Below, one piece after another: positions 1 through 5,419 of a stretch of DNA of 7,326 nucleotides. The notes beneath the pieces are model-generated. The model had not been told where the DNA came from. It was given only the letters and a program-made list of their open reading frames with translations, and made no database searches. Location: contig JAZNUH010000009.1 in the NCBI GenBank assembly GCA_045592225.1, positions 1 to 7,326 of the forward strand, read 5' to 3'. Origin of the DNA: JAZNUH01 sp045592225. Lineage in GTDB: Bacteria; Bacillota; Clostridia; UMGS1883; UMGS1540. The translations under genes and the position numbers were made by a program. Position 1 is the first letter of the stretch; each line of letters begins with the position of its first letter.

Positions 1-133
1 TCATTGCATTGGTCTCCTTCCATGGCATAAATACCACCCCCTTCGATGGTATTATATCATAAGGACTTACCGATGTGCTGACACAAACACTTACCGATGT
101 CCTGACACATTCGACTTACCGATGTGCTGAAAC
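1..133 (-). mobile_element. Terminal segment of an IS21-like insertion sequence, transposase reading off the left edge
   Basis: Three near-identical 19-bp copies of CTTACCGATGTGCTGACAC lie at 66-84, 90-108 and 115-133, spaced 24 and 25 bp apart (the second has one change in the middle, the third one near its end). Multiple repeated transposase-binding sites inside the terminus are characteristic of the IS21 family. On the minus strand, inside the repeats, there is a TATAAT box (51-56), an AAGGAG ribosome binding site (14-19) and an ATG at 4-2 with 9-nt spacing, so a gene, presumably the istA-type transposase, starts here and runs out of the window. Only the first codon is visible, so the family is inferred from the end structure alone. 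The exact outer boundary, near 126-139, cannot be fixed without the other end. Confidence 0.55.
51..56 (-). promoter_or_regulatory. Candidate -10 box for the IS transposase gene
   Basis: The minus strand reads TATAAT here, about 30 nt before the AAGGAG ribosome binding site of the gene leaving the left edge. No good -35 is present at 17 bp (AGCACA lies there, inside the 19-bp repeat), so transcription may be weak or may be affected by transposase bound to the repeats. Confidence 0.35.
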
Positions 134-138
134 CGGAC

Positions 139-162
139 AAAACCTACGGGTTTCCTTTTTTT
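139..162 (+). terminator. Weak candidate intrinsic terminator
   Basis: A short stem AAACC (140-144) and GGTTT (149-153) around a TACG loop is followed by CC and seven T residues (156-162). The stem is only 5 bp, so termination efficiency is doubtful. The GGGTTTCC plus T-run part resembles the stronger terminator at 2679-2707. Confidence 0.35.
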
Positions 163-195
163 AATTGACAATTGACAATTGAAAATTGAAAATTA
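163..195. repeat. Tandem 7-bp repeat (AATTGAC/AATTGAA)
   Basis: Two copies of AATTGAC (163-176) are followed by two of AATTGAA (177-190) and a partial fifth unit. Other 7-bp arrays of unrelated sequence occur at 756-783 and 809-836, all outside genes. Such heptamer arrays are known as non-coding short tandem repeats in other bacteria; no function can be read from this one. Confidence 0.8.
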
Positions 196-304
196 CGGCA
201 GGAGCAAGCCCCTGCCCTACAATTAAACTGTGCGAAGCACAATATCACTCGGCGTTGCCGAATATAACTGCGAAGCAATATAACTTGCCGTAGGCAAATA
301 TAAC
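196..304. repeat. Intergenic repeat element: GC-rich hairpin plus array of four mini-hairpins
   Basis: A hairpin GGCAGG (198-203) / CCTGCC (211-216) is followed by four small palindromes with 3-nt loops: GTGC-GAA-GCAC (230-240), TCGGC-GTT-GCCGA (249-261), TGC-GAA-GCA (269-277) and TTGCC-GTA-GGCAA (285-297). Their centres are 18-20 bp apart and the linkers are near-identical (AATATCAC, AATATAAC, AATATAAC, AATATAAC). There is no coding potential. The layout is that of a dispersed intergenic repeat; the link to similar elements in gut Clostridia is from general knowledge and was not checked here. Confidence 0.65.
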
Positions 305-306
305 TG

Positions 307-334
307 AAAAAAGAAAAGCCGCACCTTGTGCGAC
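307..334 (-). terminator. Intrinsic terminator of the four-helix-bundle protein gene
   Basis: Read on the minus strand, GTCGCAC (334-328), loop AAG, GTGCGGC (324-318) forms a 7-bp stem with one G-U pair, followed by TTTTCTTTTTT (317-307). It begins 2 nt after the TAA stop codon of the upstream minus-strand gene. Confidence 0.8.
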
Positions 335-335
335 T

Positions 336-683
336 TTATGCATTATTCTGTTTAGCGGTGTTAATAGATGATATTAGAATTCGTTTGACCTCGGTACAAT
401 TATCAAGCAAAGACTTGTCGTTATAATAGCCACTTTCTAAAAGCAGCTCGATCCAATATTCGCTTTCCGAACACTCTTTTAATGCAATTTGCAGTTTTGC
501 CACAAAATCTGATTTGCCGTGAGCATAGAAGGCTTCTCTGATATTTGCACCAATGCTCGTTCCGGAACGCAAAAACTGATTGATCAAGGCACTTTCACAT
601 TTTGCGTTTCTTAATTCTTTGCATACTTTTATGACTTCAAGTGCCAAGGCTTTCGATTTTATCATCAAAGGACTTTCTTTCAT
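336..683 (-). CDS. Four-helix-bundle protein (S23 / 23S rRNA intervening-sequence protein family)
   Basis: The product is 115 aa if it starts at the ATG at 683. An in-frame GTG at 692 lies inside the AAGAGGTG ribosome binding site (697-690) and is therefore unlikely to be the start. The sequence has the family pattern: an N-terminal basic helix (SKALALEVIKVCKEL), the conserved stretch QFLRSGTSIGANIREA, then KSDFVAKLQIALKECSESEYWIELL and a last helix with a conserved leucine-rich pattern. Members form pentameric helical bundles. They were first found encoded in insertions within 23S rRNA genes but are widespread as stand-alone genes, and their molecular role is not established. Here the gene is monocistronic, with its own promoter and terminator, and has no rRNA nearby. 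It sits between two repeat-rich intergenic stretches. The family call is firm; the function is unknown. Confidence 0.88.
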   Translation of the reverse strand: MKESPLMIKSKALALEVIKVCKELRNAKCESALINQFLRSGTSIGANIREAFYAHGKSDFVAKLQIALKECSESEYWIELLLESGYYNDKSLLDNCTEVKRILISSINTAKQNNA

Positions 684-703
684 CACTTTCACCTCTTAAA
701 CTT

Positions 704-732
704 ATTATACTTCCAAAAGGTCAAAATTGCAA
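704..732 (-). promoter_or_regulatory. Sigma-70/SigA-type promoter of the four-helix-bundle protein gene
   Basis: Minus-strand TTGCAA (732-727) and TATAAT (709-704) are separated by exactly 17 bp. The -10 box lies 7 bp upstream of the AAGAGGTG ribosome binding site, which implies a very short 5' leader. Confidence 0.65.
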
Positions 733-755
733 GGCATGGACTTGCAGAATACTTT

Positions 756-836
756 TTCACTATTCACTATTACTTATTACTTCCAAAAAAATTCCTTTGC
801 AGAGATTAGTGAAGAGTGAAGAGTGAAAAGTGAAAA
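756..836. repeat. Paired 7-bp tandem repeats in inverted orientation
   Basis: The left arm is four 7-bp units, TTCACTA, TTCACTA, TTACTTA, TTACTTC (756-783). The right arm is four units, GTGAAGA, GTGAAGA, GTGAAAA, GTGAAAA (809-836). The arms are roughly inverse complements (TTCAC versus GTGAA), so the segment could fold into a long imperfect hairpin around a 25-nt centre. It lies between two minus-strand genes. A weak open frame through here on the plus strand is only repeat translation. Confidence 0.7.
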
Positions 837-837
837 G

Positions 838-875
838 GTAAAAAAATATCCTCGGAATACTCCGAGGAATTTTTT

Positions 876-876
<1 letters not shown>
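838..876 (-). terminator. Terminator behind tRNA-fMet, structurally bidirectional
   Basis: A perfect 7-bp stem CCTCGGA (850-856) / TCCGAGG (861-867) with a 4-nt loop. On the minus strand it is followed by ATATTTTTTT (849-840), and it starts just after the tRNA 3' end, so it ends the tRNA transcript. On the plus strand it is followed by AATTTTTTT (868-876), so it could also stop opposing transcription. Confidence 0.88.
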
Positions 877-952
<76 letters not shown>

Positions 953-971
953 ATATCTCTAATGCTTGATT

Positions 972-1000
972 ATTATAACACAGAAAAAGAAGTTTGTAAA
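972..1000 (-). promoter_or_regulatory. Promoter of tRNA-fMet
   Basis: Minus-strand TTTACA (1000-995) and a perfect TATAAT (977-972) are separated by 17 bp. The predicted start near 965 leaves a short 5' leader of about a dozen bases before the mature tRNA. Confidence 0.8.
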
Positions 1001-1067
1001 GTCCTTTTTTATAATTTTATGCAAATTAGTTAAATTTATGCGTGGAATGGTGTTTTTTTGGAATGAA

Positions 1068-1090
1068 AAAGAGTTCATTGTAATTCATGG
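1068..1090 (+). repeat. Left copy of 23-bp direct repeat flanking the Fic gene
   Basis: Identical over 23 bp to 2525-2547 (core GAGTTCATTGTAATTCATGG). Resemblance continues downstream with substitutions (TATAGTATGATATA here, TATAGTATAATGTA in the other copy), so the related segment is about 40 bp. The two copies bracket the whole Fic gene, and the right copy begins at the last codons of that gene. Confidence 0.92.
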
Positions 1091-1107
1091 CACACATATA
1101 GTATGAT
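1078..1107 (+). promoter_or_regulatory. Candidate promoter upstream of the Fic gene (in left repeat copy)
   Basis: TTGTAA (1078-1083) and TATGAT (1102-1107) have an 18-bp spacer. Box positions and spacer length are the same in the right repeat copy. A start near 1114 would give the Fic mRNA a leader of about 165 nt. Confidence 0.5.
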
Positions 1108-1281
1108 ATAAACTGTAATTATAAAATAATAGTTTGTATATTAACGTTGAAATTACATATAAATAATGTGTGATTTTTTTATTATATACCGAATTTTGAT
1201 ATTTTCAAATAAAAAAAAGCTTGATTTTTAATTTGAAATATGATATTCTGTTTGAACACAATAAAGAAAGAGGCGGATTTT

Positions 1282-2526
1282 ATGGATTACAAAGAGTTAA
1301 AAAGTATATATTACGGAAGTAACGAAGCTTATGTTCAGGAATATCTTAATAGATTCAACTCGGAAGAAACCGTGAAGCTTAATTTTTATATAGGGGAAAA
1401 TCAGGCTTTTTTTATGGAAAATGCGAAGGTTTTAAAATTTGCATACAACATTGCAAGACTTGACAAAGAAATAGGTGACTTATGTAAGGAGCTTCCGGGT
1501 GTTGCGCTAAGGCAGTATTCAAAAAAATGTTTGATTGATGAAATAGTTATTACAAATAAGATTGAGGGTGTGCACAGTAGCCGAAAGGAAATCGGCGATG
1601 CACTGGCTGTATTGGAAGCACAATCAAAAAGCAAGGGAAAGCACCAGCGTTTTGTAAGCCTTGTTAATAAATATTTGAAACTGATAAAAAAAGAAGATAT
1701 CTCTATGAAAAATTGCAGGGATATCAGAGATATTTATGACGAAATATTCCTGGAAGAAATAATACACGAAGATCCGGGCAATGTTCCTGACGGTGAATTA
1801 TTTCGCAAAGGTGTGGTTACGGTACACAGCGCAACAGACAAGGTAATTCACACAGGGATAACTCCTGAAAGTGAGATAATTAAATGTATGACACAAGCTC
1901 TGGAGATATTAAACGATGATTCTGTTGAGGGCTTGTTCAGGGTTTGTATTTTCCATTATCTGATAGAATATATTCATCCGTTTTATGACGGTAACGGAAG
2001 GCTTGGCAGGTTTATACTCAGCTATGGTATATCAAATACACTTACACCCTTGATAGCATTTAGAATTTCCGAAACAATAAAAGAAAACATAAATTCATAT
2101 TACAAGGCATTTGGTACGTGTAATGATCAACGGAATTTAGGTGATTTAACGCCGTTTCTTCTGATGCTGTTGAAAATGATTAGCCTGGCAATGATAGAAC
2201 TGAAAAAATCCCTGTACGAAAAATTTATCACCTGGAGAAAGTATGAAGAAGCTATTGAAAAAATGTATGATAACTTCGAGATTATGAAATTGAGCAGTCT
2301 TTTAATCCAGGCAGGATTATTCAGCGAAGAGGGCATTACAATGATGGAATTACAGCATAATATGCAAGCCAGTCAATATATAATAAAAAAACTGATGGGG
2401 GAATTACCTGAAGGTATGCTTGTAATTAAAGTAAAAAATAAGTTTAAGTTTTACTCTGCAAACCTGAACCGGTTAAATACTCTTATTCTGTCAGAAAGTA
2501 TGGGAGAAATTTTGAAGGGGAATTAA
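1282..2526 (+). CDS. Class II Fic domain protein (probable protein AMP-transferase)
   Basis: The product is 414 aa from the ATG at 1282, chosen because AAGAGG (1268-1273) lies 8 nt upstream; the in-frame ATG at 1240 has no such site. Residues 232-240 read HPFYDGNGR, the complete Fic active-site loop HPFx(D/E)GNGR, with the catalytic histidine at 232. Residues 91-96, TNKIEG, match the inhibitory motif (S/T)xxxE(G/N) on a helix N-terminal to the core, which places it in class II: the glutamate blocks ATP binding until relieved. Residues about 160-300 are the Fic core, and about 335-395 look like a C-terminal winged helix. Fic enzymes of this layout transfer AMP to protein hydroxyls; the target here is unknown. 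The gene is visibly more AT-rich than the phage operon to its right and is bracketed by direct repeats. No separate antitoxin gene is adjacent, consistent with the built-in inhibitory helix. Confidence 0.93.
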   Translation: MDYKELKSIYYGSNEAYVQEYLNRFNSEETVKLNFYIGENQAFFMENAKVLKFAYNIARLDKEIGDLCKELPGVALRQYSKKCLIDEIVITNKIEGVHSSRKEIGDALAVLEAQSKSKGKHQRFVSLVNKYLKLIKKEDISMKNCRDIRDIYDEIFLEEIIHEDPGNVPDGELFRKGVVTVHSATDKVIHTGITPESEIIKCMTQALEILNDDSVEGLFRVCIFHYLIEYIHPFYDGNGRLGRFILSYGISNTLTPLIAFRISETIKENINSYYKAFGTCNDQRNLGDLTPFLLMLLKMISLAMIELKKSLYEKFITWRKYEEAIEKMYDNFEIMKLSSLLIQAGLFSEEGITMMELQHNMQASQYIIKKLMGELPEGMLVIKVKNKFKFYSANLNRLNTLILSESMGEILKGN

Positions 2527-2547
2527 AGAGTTCATTGTAATTCATGG
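2525..2547 (+). repeat. Right copy of 23-bp direct repeat flanking the Fic gene
   Basis: Perfect match to 1068-1090. It overlaps the last 2 nt of the Fic stop codon and continues as the promoter-bearing segment in front of the phage operon. Confidence 0.92.
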
Positions 2548-2564
2548 GGGATGTATAGTATAAT
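2535..2564 (+). promoter_or_regulatory. Candidate promoter of the fibre-lysis operon (in right repeat copy)
   Basis: TTGTAA (2535-2540) and a perfect TATAAT (2559-2564) have an 18-bp spacer, the same geometry as the copy at 1078-1107 but with a better -10 box. Transcription would begin near 2571, giving a leader of about 160 nt before the first gene that contains the terminator at 2679-2707. Confidence 0.55.
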
Positions 2565-2678
2565 GTATAATGTGGAAAACAAGGAAGAATCGGAGATGTG
2601 AAAATTGCACAGATTGTTTGACGGCGAGAAAAGGCTATAAACGAAACAAATAAAAGTGCGTAAATACTAAAAAAACGG

Positions 2679-2707
2679 AAAGGAAACCTTTAGGGGTTTC
2701 CTTTTTT
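2679..2707 (+). terminator. Intrinsic terminator between Fic gene and phage operon
   Basis: A 10-bp perfect stem AAAGGAAACC (2679-2688) / GGTTTCCTTT (2695-2704) with a 6-nt loop; the T residues at 2702-2707 form the U tract. It lies downstream of the candidate promoter at 2535-2564 and only 22 nt before the first operon start codon. It can terminate read-through from the Fic gene, and transcripts from the local promoter would also meet it. Confidence 0.85.
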
Positions 2708-2729
2708 GATGGGGAAAGGAGGGAGGAAT

Positions 2730-2906
2730 ATGGAGGAGCTTGCGGGGATGTGCAGGGATTTACTGCGCAAAAAGCTTGAGGAGCTTGGCAGGGATGATGA
2801 GCAGCTTGCAAAGGTCAAGCTCGGGGAAATTCTTTCGGTGATGGACAATCTCACCGAGGAGGAGGGCGGTGAAAACCAGCTTAACATAAATATTAAGGTA
2901 ATTTAG
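2730..2906 (+). CDS. Small acidic/basic helical phage protein, unknown function
   Basis: The product is 58 aa from the ATG at 2730, preceded by a strong AGGAGGGAGGA ribosome binding site (2718-2728). An in-frame TTG at 2706 falls in the terminator T-run and is not a credible start. The protein is charged and mostly helical by eye (RDLLRKKLEELGRDDEQLAK), with an acidic patch NLTEEEGGE and a beta-like tail QLNINIKVI. It has no membrane segment or cysteine motif. It is the first gene of the operon, 13 nt before the fibre gene, so a tail or baseplate accessory role is plausible, but I do not recognise the family. Confidence 0.72.
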   Translation: MEELAGMCRDLLRKKLEELGRDDEQLAKVKLGEILSVMDNLTEEEGGENQLNINIKVI

Positions 2907-2919
2907 GAAGGAGAGAGGT

Positions 2920-4986
2920 ATGAGCAAAATATCAGAACTTTTAAACAGGGCGATAGAAAGCTTTTACAAGACAATGGACACACTGCAGGGGCATATTGCT
3001 GACAGAGGCAACCCCCACGGTATAACAAAGGAGCAGGTGGGACTGAGTAATGTATCAAACATTAAGGCGGCAAGCTCTGCCGAGTTTAATGCACATAAAA
3101 GTGCATCGGTGCTTGCCCACCCCGACGGCAGTGTGACAGGGGCAAAGCTTGCAAATGGTGCGGTGACGGCGGCAAAGCTTGGTGACGGTGCGGTAACACC
3201 TGAAAAAATATACGGTGCTGTACCGGTTGCAAAGGGTGGCACAGGGGCAGCAACACCCGAGGCGGCAAGAGAGGCACTGGGTGCCATGAGCGTGAACGCG
3301 GGAAATGAAATTTTAAACAACACCCAAAAAATAAAATCGGCGGATGGCGGCTTTTCGGGGGGAGGCAGTTCCTTTGCAGGAAAAGGCGGTGCAGTGGGAA
3401 AGGAAGCCATTGCAGGAGAAGGCTTTGCCGGTGGTTACAGGGCAGAAACCATTGGAAACGGCGGAACAGTTGATGCAATTCAGCTTGGCACAGGCACAAA
3501 CTGGGAGGAAAAAACCCTTAAGGTGTATGACTTTAAGCTGATGGATGCCGAAGGCAACATCCCGCATGAAAGGCTTGAAAAGGGTTGCGGAATAAAGAGA
3601 TACGGTGTCCGTTTTGGCGGTAGTGCAAACTCGGGCAGTACGGTTAAAAGGCTTTACAATGCAAAGGGGCTTACCTCAACGCCCGGCACAAATTATGAAC
3701 AGGGATACAGTGATTTTGACAGCATTTATCCCTGGGGCGGGAGAAGGCGTTGCTGCGGTTATTTTGACCAAGGGGGAACCTTTATTGTAAACGCTTACGA
3801 GGGTGAACCGGGCTACACCACTAACGGCTCAAATGGTGAGGTCTGGGTTGAAACACCTTTGTTTTTTTACAGTCACAGCTACGGTGATGACGGAAGTGAG
3901 GAGATTTGCATATCACCCTATCCTGTCAGCGGATATCTGCCTTCACCTGCCCATATAAAAGCAGACGGTACCTTAAGGCAGAAGGTATATACCGCCGCAT
4001 ACCCTATGGGAATTGTAGACGAAATGCCCACTTCACGAAGCGGCGTTGTCCCTGCAAATCCACTGTCGCTGAACGATGCCATGAATTATGCAAAAAAATT
4101 GGGTGAGGGACACAGAACAACAAGCATTGCCGAGCATTATATGAAATGCTTGCTTATGTGGGTTGAGTTTGCAACACGTGACATCCAGCTGTATATGATG
4201 GGCTGTACTGCACTGGTAAGTGGCGCTCAGACCGTAACCGTGGGGCAGACGGACAGCAACAGCTTTATAATCTCAAACAAAAACGCCTCTAAGTTTGTGG
4301 GTGATGTTATGGTCAGCATAGGAACGAAGCAACAGAGTACGGACATTATAAAGAACAGGCAGGTTATAGGAATATACACCTATGACAGCGAAAATATGGA
4401 AATATGCCTTGACGGTGCCCCTTTTACCACCACAGCGGGTAACTATGTGTCGTTTATGCCATGGATTACAGGAACCTGCGACGAGGTTATGGGTTCATCC
4501 GGCTCGTATATATCAAACACCTCGGGCAAGTACACGTGTATGTACCGCGGAGAAGAAAGCCCGTTCGGCAATCAGCTGGAGGTAATATCCGATGTACTTG
4601 TGGTAAAGGAGGGAAGCGGCACAACCGATGACCCTTATGTATATGTACCCCACTACCTGCCTGATACAAATAAATACACAGGTGATATAAATGAGGCGTA
4701 TATAAGGCTGAACTACAACTGCGCCAACAAGACGGGGATGATATCCAGGCTTGGTTATGACAGCCGTTACCCGTTTGTAAGGATACCGACAGAACTGGGC
4801 GCCAGCAGCTCAAGCGGGTACAGTGACCGTTATTTATCTCCCGCATACCCGACCAACGCTATATCGGTTAACGGAACACTCGGCGACGGTGACTATGCGG
4901 GCATTTCATATGTTTTCGGTGGACACAGAACCAGTTCTACATCATTCAGAGGTGGCGCACGTCTTTCTTTTAACCAGAGAATATAG
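2920..4986 (+). CDS. Phage tail fibre / receptor-binding protein with C-terminal lectin-like (DGR-target type) domain
   Basis: The 688-aa product starts at an ATG after a GGAAGGAGAGAGG site. Residues 1-25 form a helical, probably baseplate-attaching start. Residues 29-45 contain NPHGITKEQVGLSNVSN, the repeat common in phage fibres. Residues 71-97 hold three degenerate units of the type GAKLANGAVTAAKLGDGAVT, and 103-111 VAKGGTGAA. Residues 143-192 are glycine/alanine-rich and look like a fibrous or beta-helical stalk. From about 300 onward the protein resembles the C-type-lectin/formylglycine-enzyme fold: HRTTSIAEHYMKCLLMWVEFATRDIQ (398-423, written here in parts: HRTTSIAEH, LLMWVEFATRDIQ), MYRGEESPFGNQLE (541-554) and a final VFGGHR...FRGGARLSF (665-684). 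These are the landmarks of variable proteins diversified by DGR systems. It should bind a host surface receptor. The fold assignment is from motif memory, not a search. Confidence 0.85.
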   Translation: MSKISELLNRAIESFYKTMDTLQGHIADRGNPHGITKEQVGLSNVSNIKAASSAEFNAHKSASVLAHPDGSVTGAKLANGAVTAAKLGDGAVTPEKIYGAVPVAKGGTGAATPEAAREALGAMSVNAGNEILNNTQKIKSADGGFSGGGSSFAGKGGAVGKEAIAGEGFAGGYRAETIGNGGTVDAIQLGTGTNWEEKTLKVYDFKLMDAEGNIPHERLEKGCGIKRYGVRFGGSANSGSTVKRLYNAKGLTSTPGTNYEQGYSDFDSIYPWGGRRRCCGYFDQGGTFIVNAYEGEPGYTTNGSNGEVWVETPLFFYSHSYGDDGSEEICISPYPVSGYLPSPAHIKADGTLRQKVYTAAYPMGIVDEMPTSRSGVVPANPLSLNDAMNYAKKLGEGHRTTSIAEHYMKCLLMWVEFATRDIQLYMMGCTALVSGAQTVTVGQTDSNSFIISNKNASKFVGDVMVSIGTKQQSTDIIKNRQVIGIYTYDSENMEICLDGAPFTTTAGNYVSFMPWITGTCDEVMGSSGSYISNTSGKYTCMYRGEESPFGNQLEVISDVLVVKEGSGTTDDPYVYVPHYLPDTNKYTGDINEAYIRLNYNCANKTGMISRLGYDSRYPFVRIPTELGASSSSGYSDRYLSPAYPTNAISVNGTLGDGDYAGISYVFGGHRTSSTSFRGGARLSFNQRI
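4850..4986 (+). other. Candidate variable region (VR) at the 3' end of the fibre gene
   Basis: In DGR target proteins the last 100-150 bp encode the surface of the lectin fold and end in a constant G-x-RL-x-F stretch near the stop codon. Here residues 644-688 end with FRGGARLSFNQRI, and many codons just before it are of the NNY type (GAC, TAT, CAC, ACC, AGT, TTC) expected when template AAY codons are mutated at adenines. No template repeat or reverse transcriptase is present in the window, so the assignment is a hypothesis from position and motif only. Confidence 0.35.
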
Positions 4987-4995
4987 GAGGAAATA

Positions 4996-5307
4996 ATGAG
5001 AGTATTAAGTGAAAAGAAGCCCGAAAGGGAGTACAGCATTACAAAATGCGGTGACAAAGCCGAGCTTGTTTTTTACACCGATATAAGTGCGGATGAGGAG
5101 GGCTACTCCTACACCGAGGCGCGCATTTGCGTGCCCTACCGCGAAAATCTTGCAGAGAGTGTTGAAAAAAACATTTCTGCGTGGAGAGAAATGGCACAGC
5201 AGCCACAGGCCAAGCCGCTCACCCCGGGAGAGGAAATACAAAGGCTCAAAGCCGAAAATGCGCTGATGGGCGAGGCACTTACACAGCTGATACTGGAGGT
5301 GATGTGA
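4996..5307 (+). CDS. Phage protein of unknown function between fibre and lysis genes
   Basis: The 103-aa product starts at an ATG 6 nt after AGGAGG (4985-4990), a site that overlaps the fibre stop codon. The N-terminal two thirds look beta-rich (AELVFYTDISADEEGYSYTEARICVPY). The last 25 residues (EEIQRLKAENALMGEALTQLILEVM) form a clear amphipathic, coiled-coil-like helix, with a proline-containing linker QQPQAKPLTPG between. Small proteins with such a C-terminal coiled helix commonly follow fibre genes in Firmicute phages, where fibre assembly or baseplate roles are suspected. I do not recognise a named family. Confidence 0.82.
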   Translation: MRVLSEKKPEREYSITKCGDKAELVFYTDISADEEGYSYTEARICVPYRENLAESVEKNISAWREMAQQPQAKPLTPGEEIQRLKAENALMGEALTQLILEVM

Positions 5308-5308
5308 C

Positions 5309-5419
5309 GTGGCAAAATTTTTGGCGGACAGAATAAAAAGGGGACTGCTTACACTTGATGCAGTTCCCCAAAAGCTCAAAGCCGAGGTGGAGAGCATACT
5401 GAAGGAGGGTTCGGTATGA
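5309..5419 (+). CDS. CD1375/XkdX-like small phage protein
   Basis: The product is 36 aa from a GTG start at 5309 with GGAGGT (5295-5300) 8 nt upstream. The TGA stop overlaps the ATG of the holin gene (ATGA). The sequence MAKFLADRIKRGLLTLDAVP followed by QKLKAEVESILKEG fits the small-protein pattern seen just upstream of holins in many Clostridial and Bacillus phages (MAK-x-yAdLI-x-kGl-x-T-l-x-dVP, then a helix with E-V-x-x-iL). The role is unknown; position suggests a tail-associated protein. The link to the named families is from memory of the pattern. Confidence 0.75.
   Translation: MAKFLADRIKRGLLTLDAVPQKLKAEVESILKEGSV

Larger units (their letters stand above)
1001..1281. other. AT-rich non-coding gap between divergent tRNA-fMet and Fic gene
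   Basis: No gene is supported here. The stretch is strongly AT-rich and holds the left copy of the 23-bp direct repeat (1068-1090) with its promoter-like boxes. Nearer the Fic gene it has an inverted repeat TTTCAAAT (1203-1210) / ATTTGAAA (1231-1238), which might be an operator or mere AT-rich chance. An in-frame ATG at 1240 belongs to the Fic reading frame but lacks a ribosome binding site. Confidence 0.7.

Noticed and set aside
66..133. CRISPR-like repeat cluster
   Set aside because: The three 19-bp units are separated by only 5-6 bp and sit beside a transposase start, which fits an IS terminus, not a spacer array.
641..826. 61-aa open frame on the plus strand
   Set aside because: It runs antisense into the four-helix-bundle gene and through the 7-bp repeats, with no ribosome binding site and no family likeness.
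2614..2641. Second promoter TTGTTT / TATAAA in the leader
   Set aside because: Both boxes are poor and the spacer is 16 bp; the pair at 2535-2564 fits much better.
2565..2680. Possible DGR template repeat in the leader
   Set aside because: By eye, no stretch matches the fibre 3' end even allowing adenine changes.
2964..3567. Several long minus-strand open frames within the fibre gene
   Set aside because: They are low-complexity (proline, serine, leucine, alanine) mirror frames of the glycine/alanine-rich fibre stalk, without start signals.
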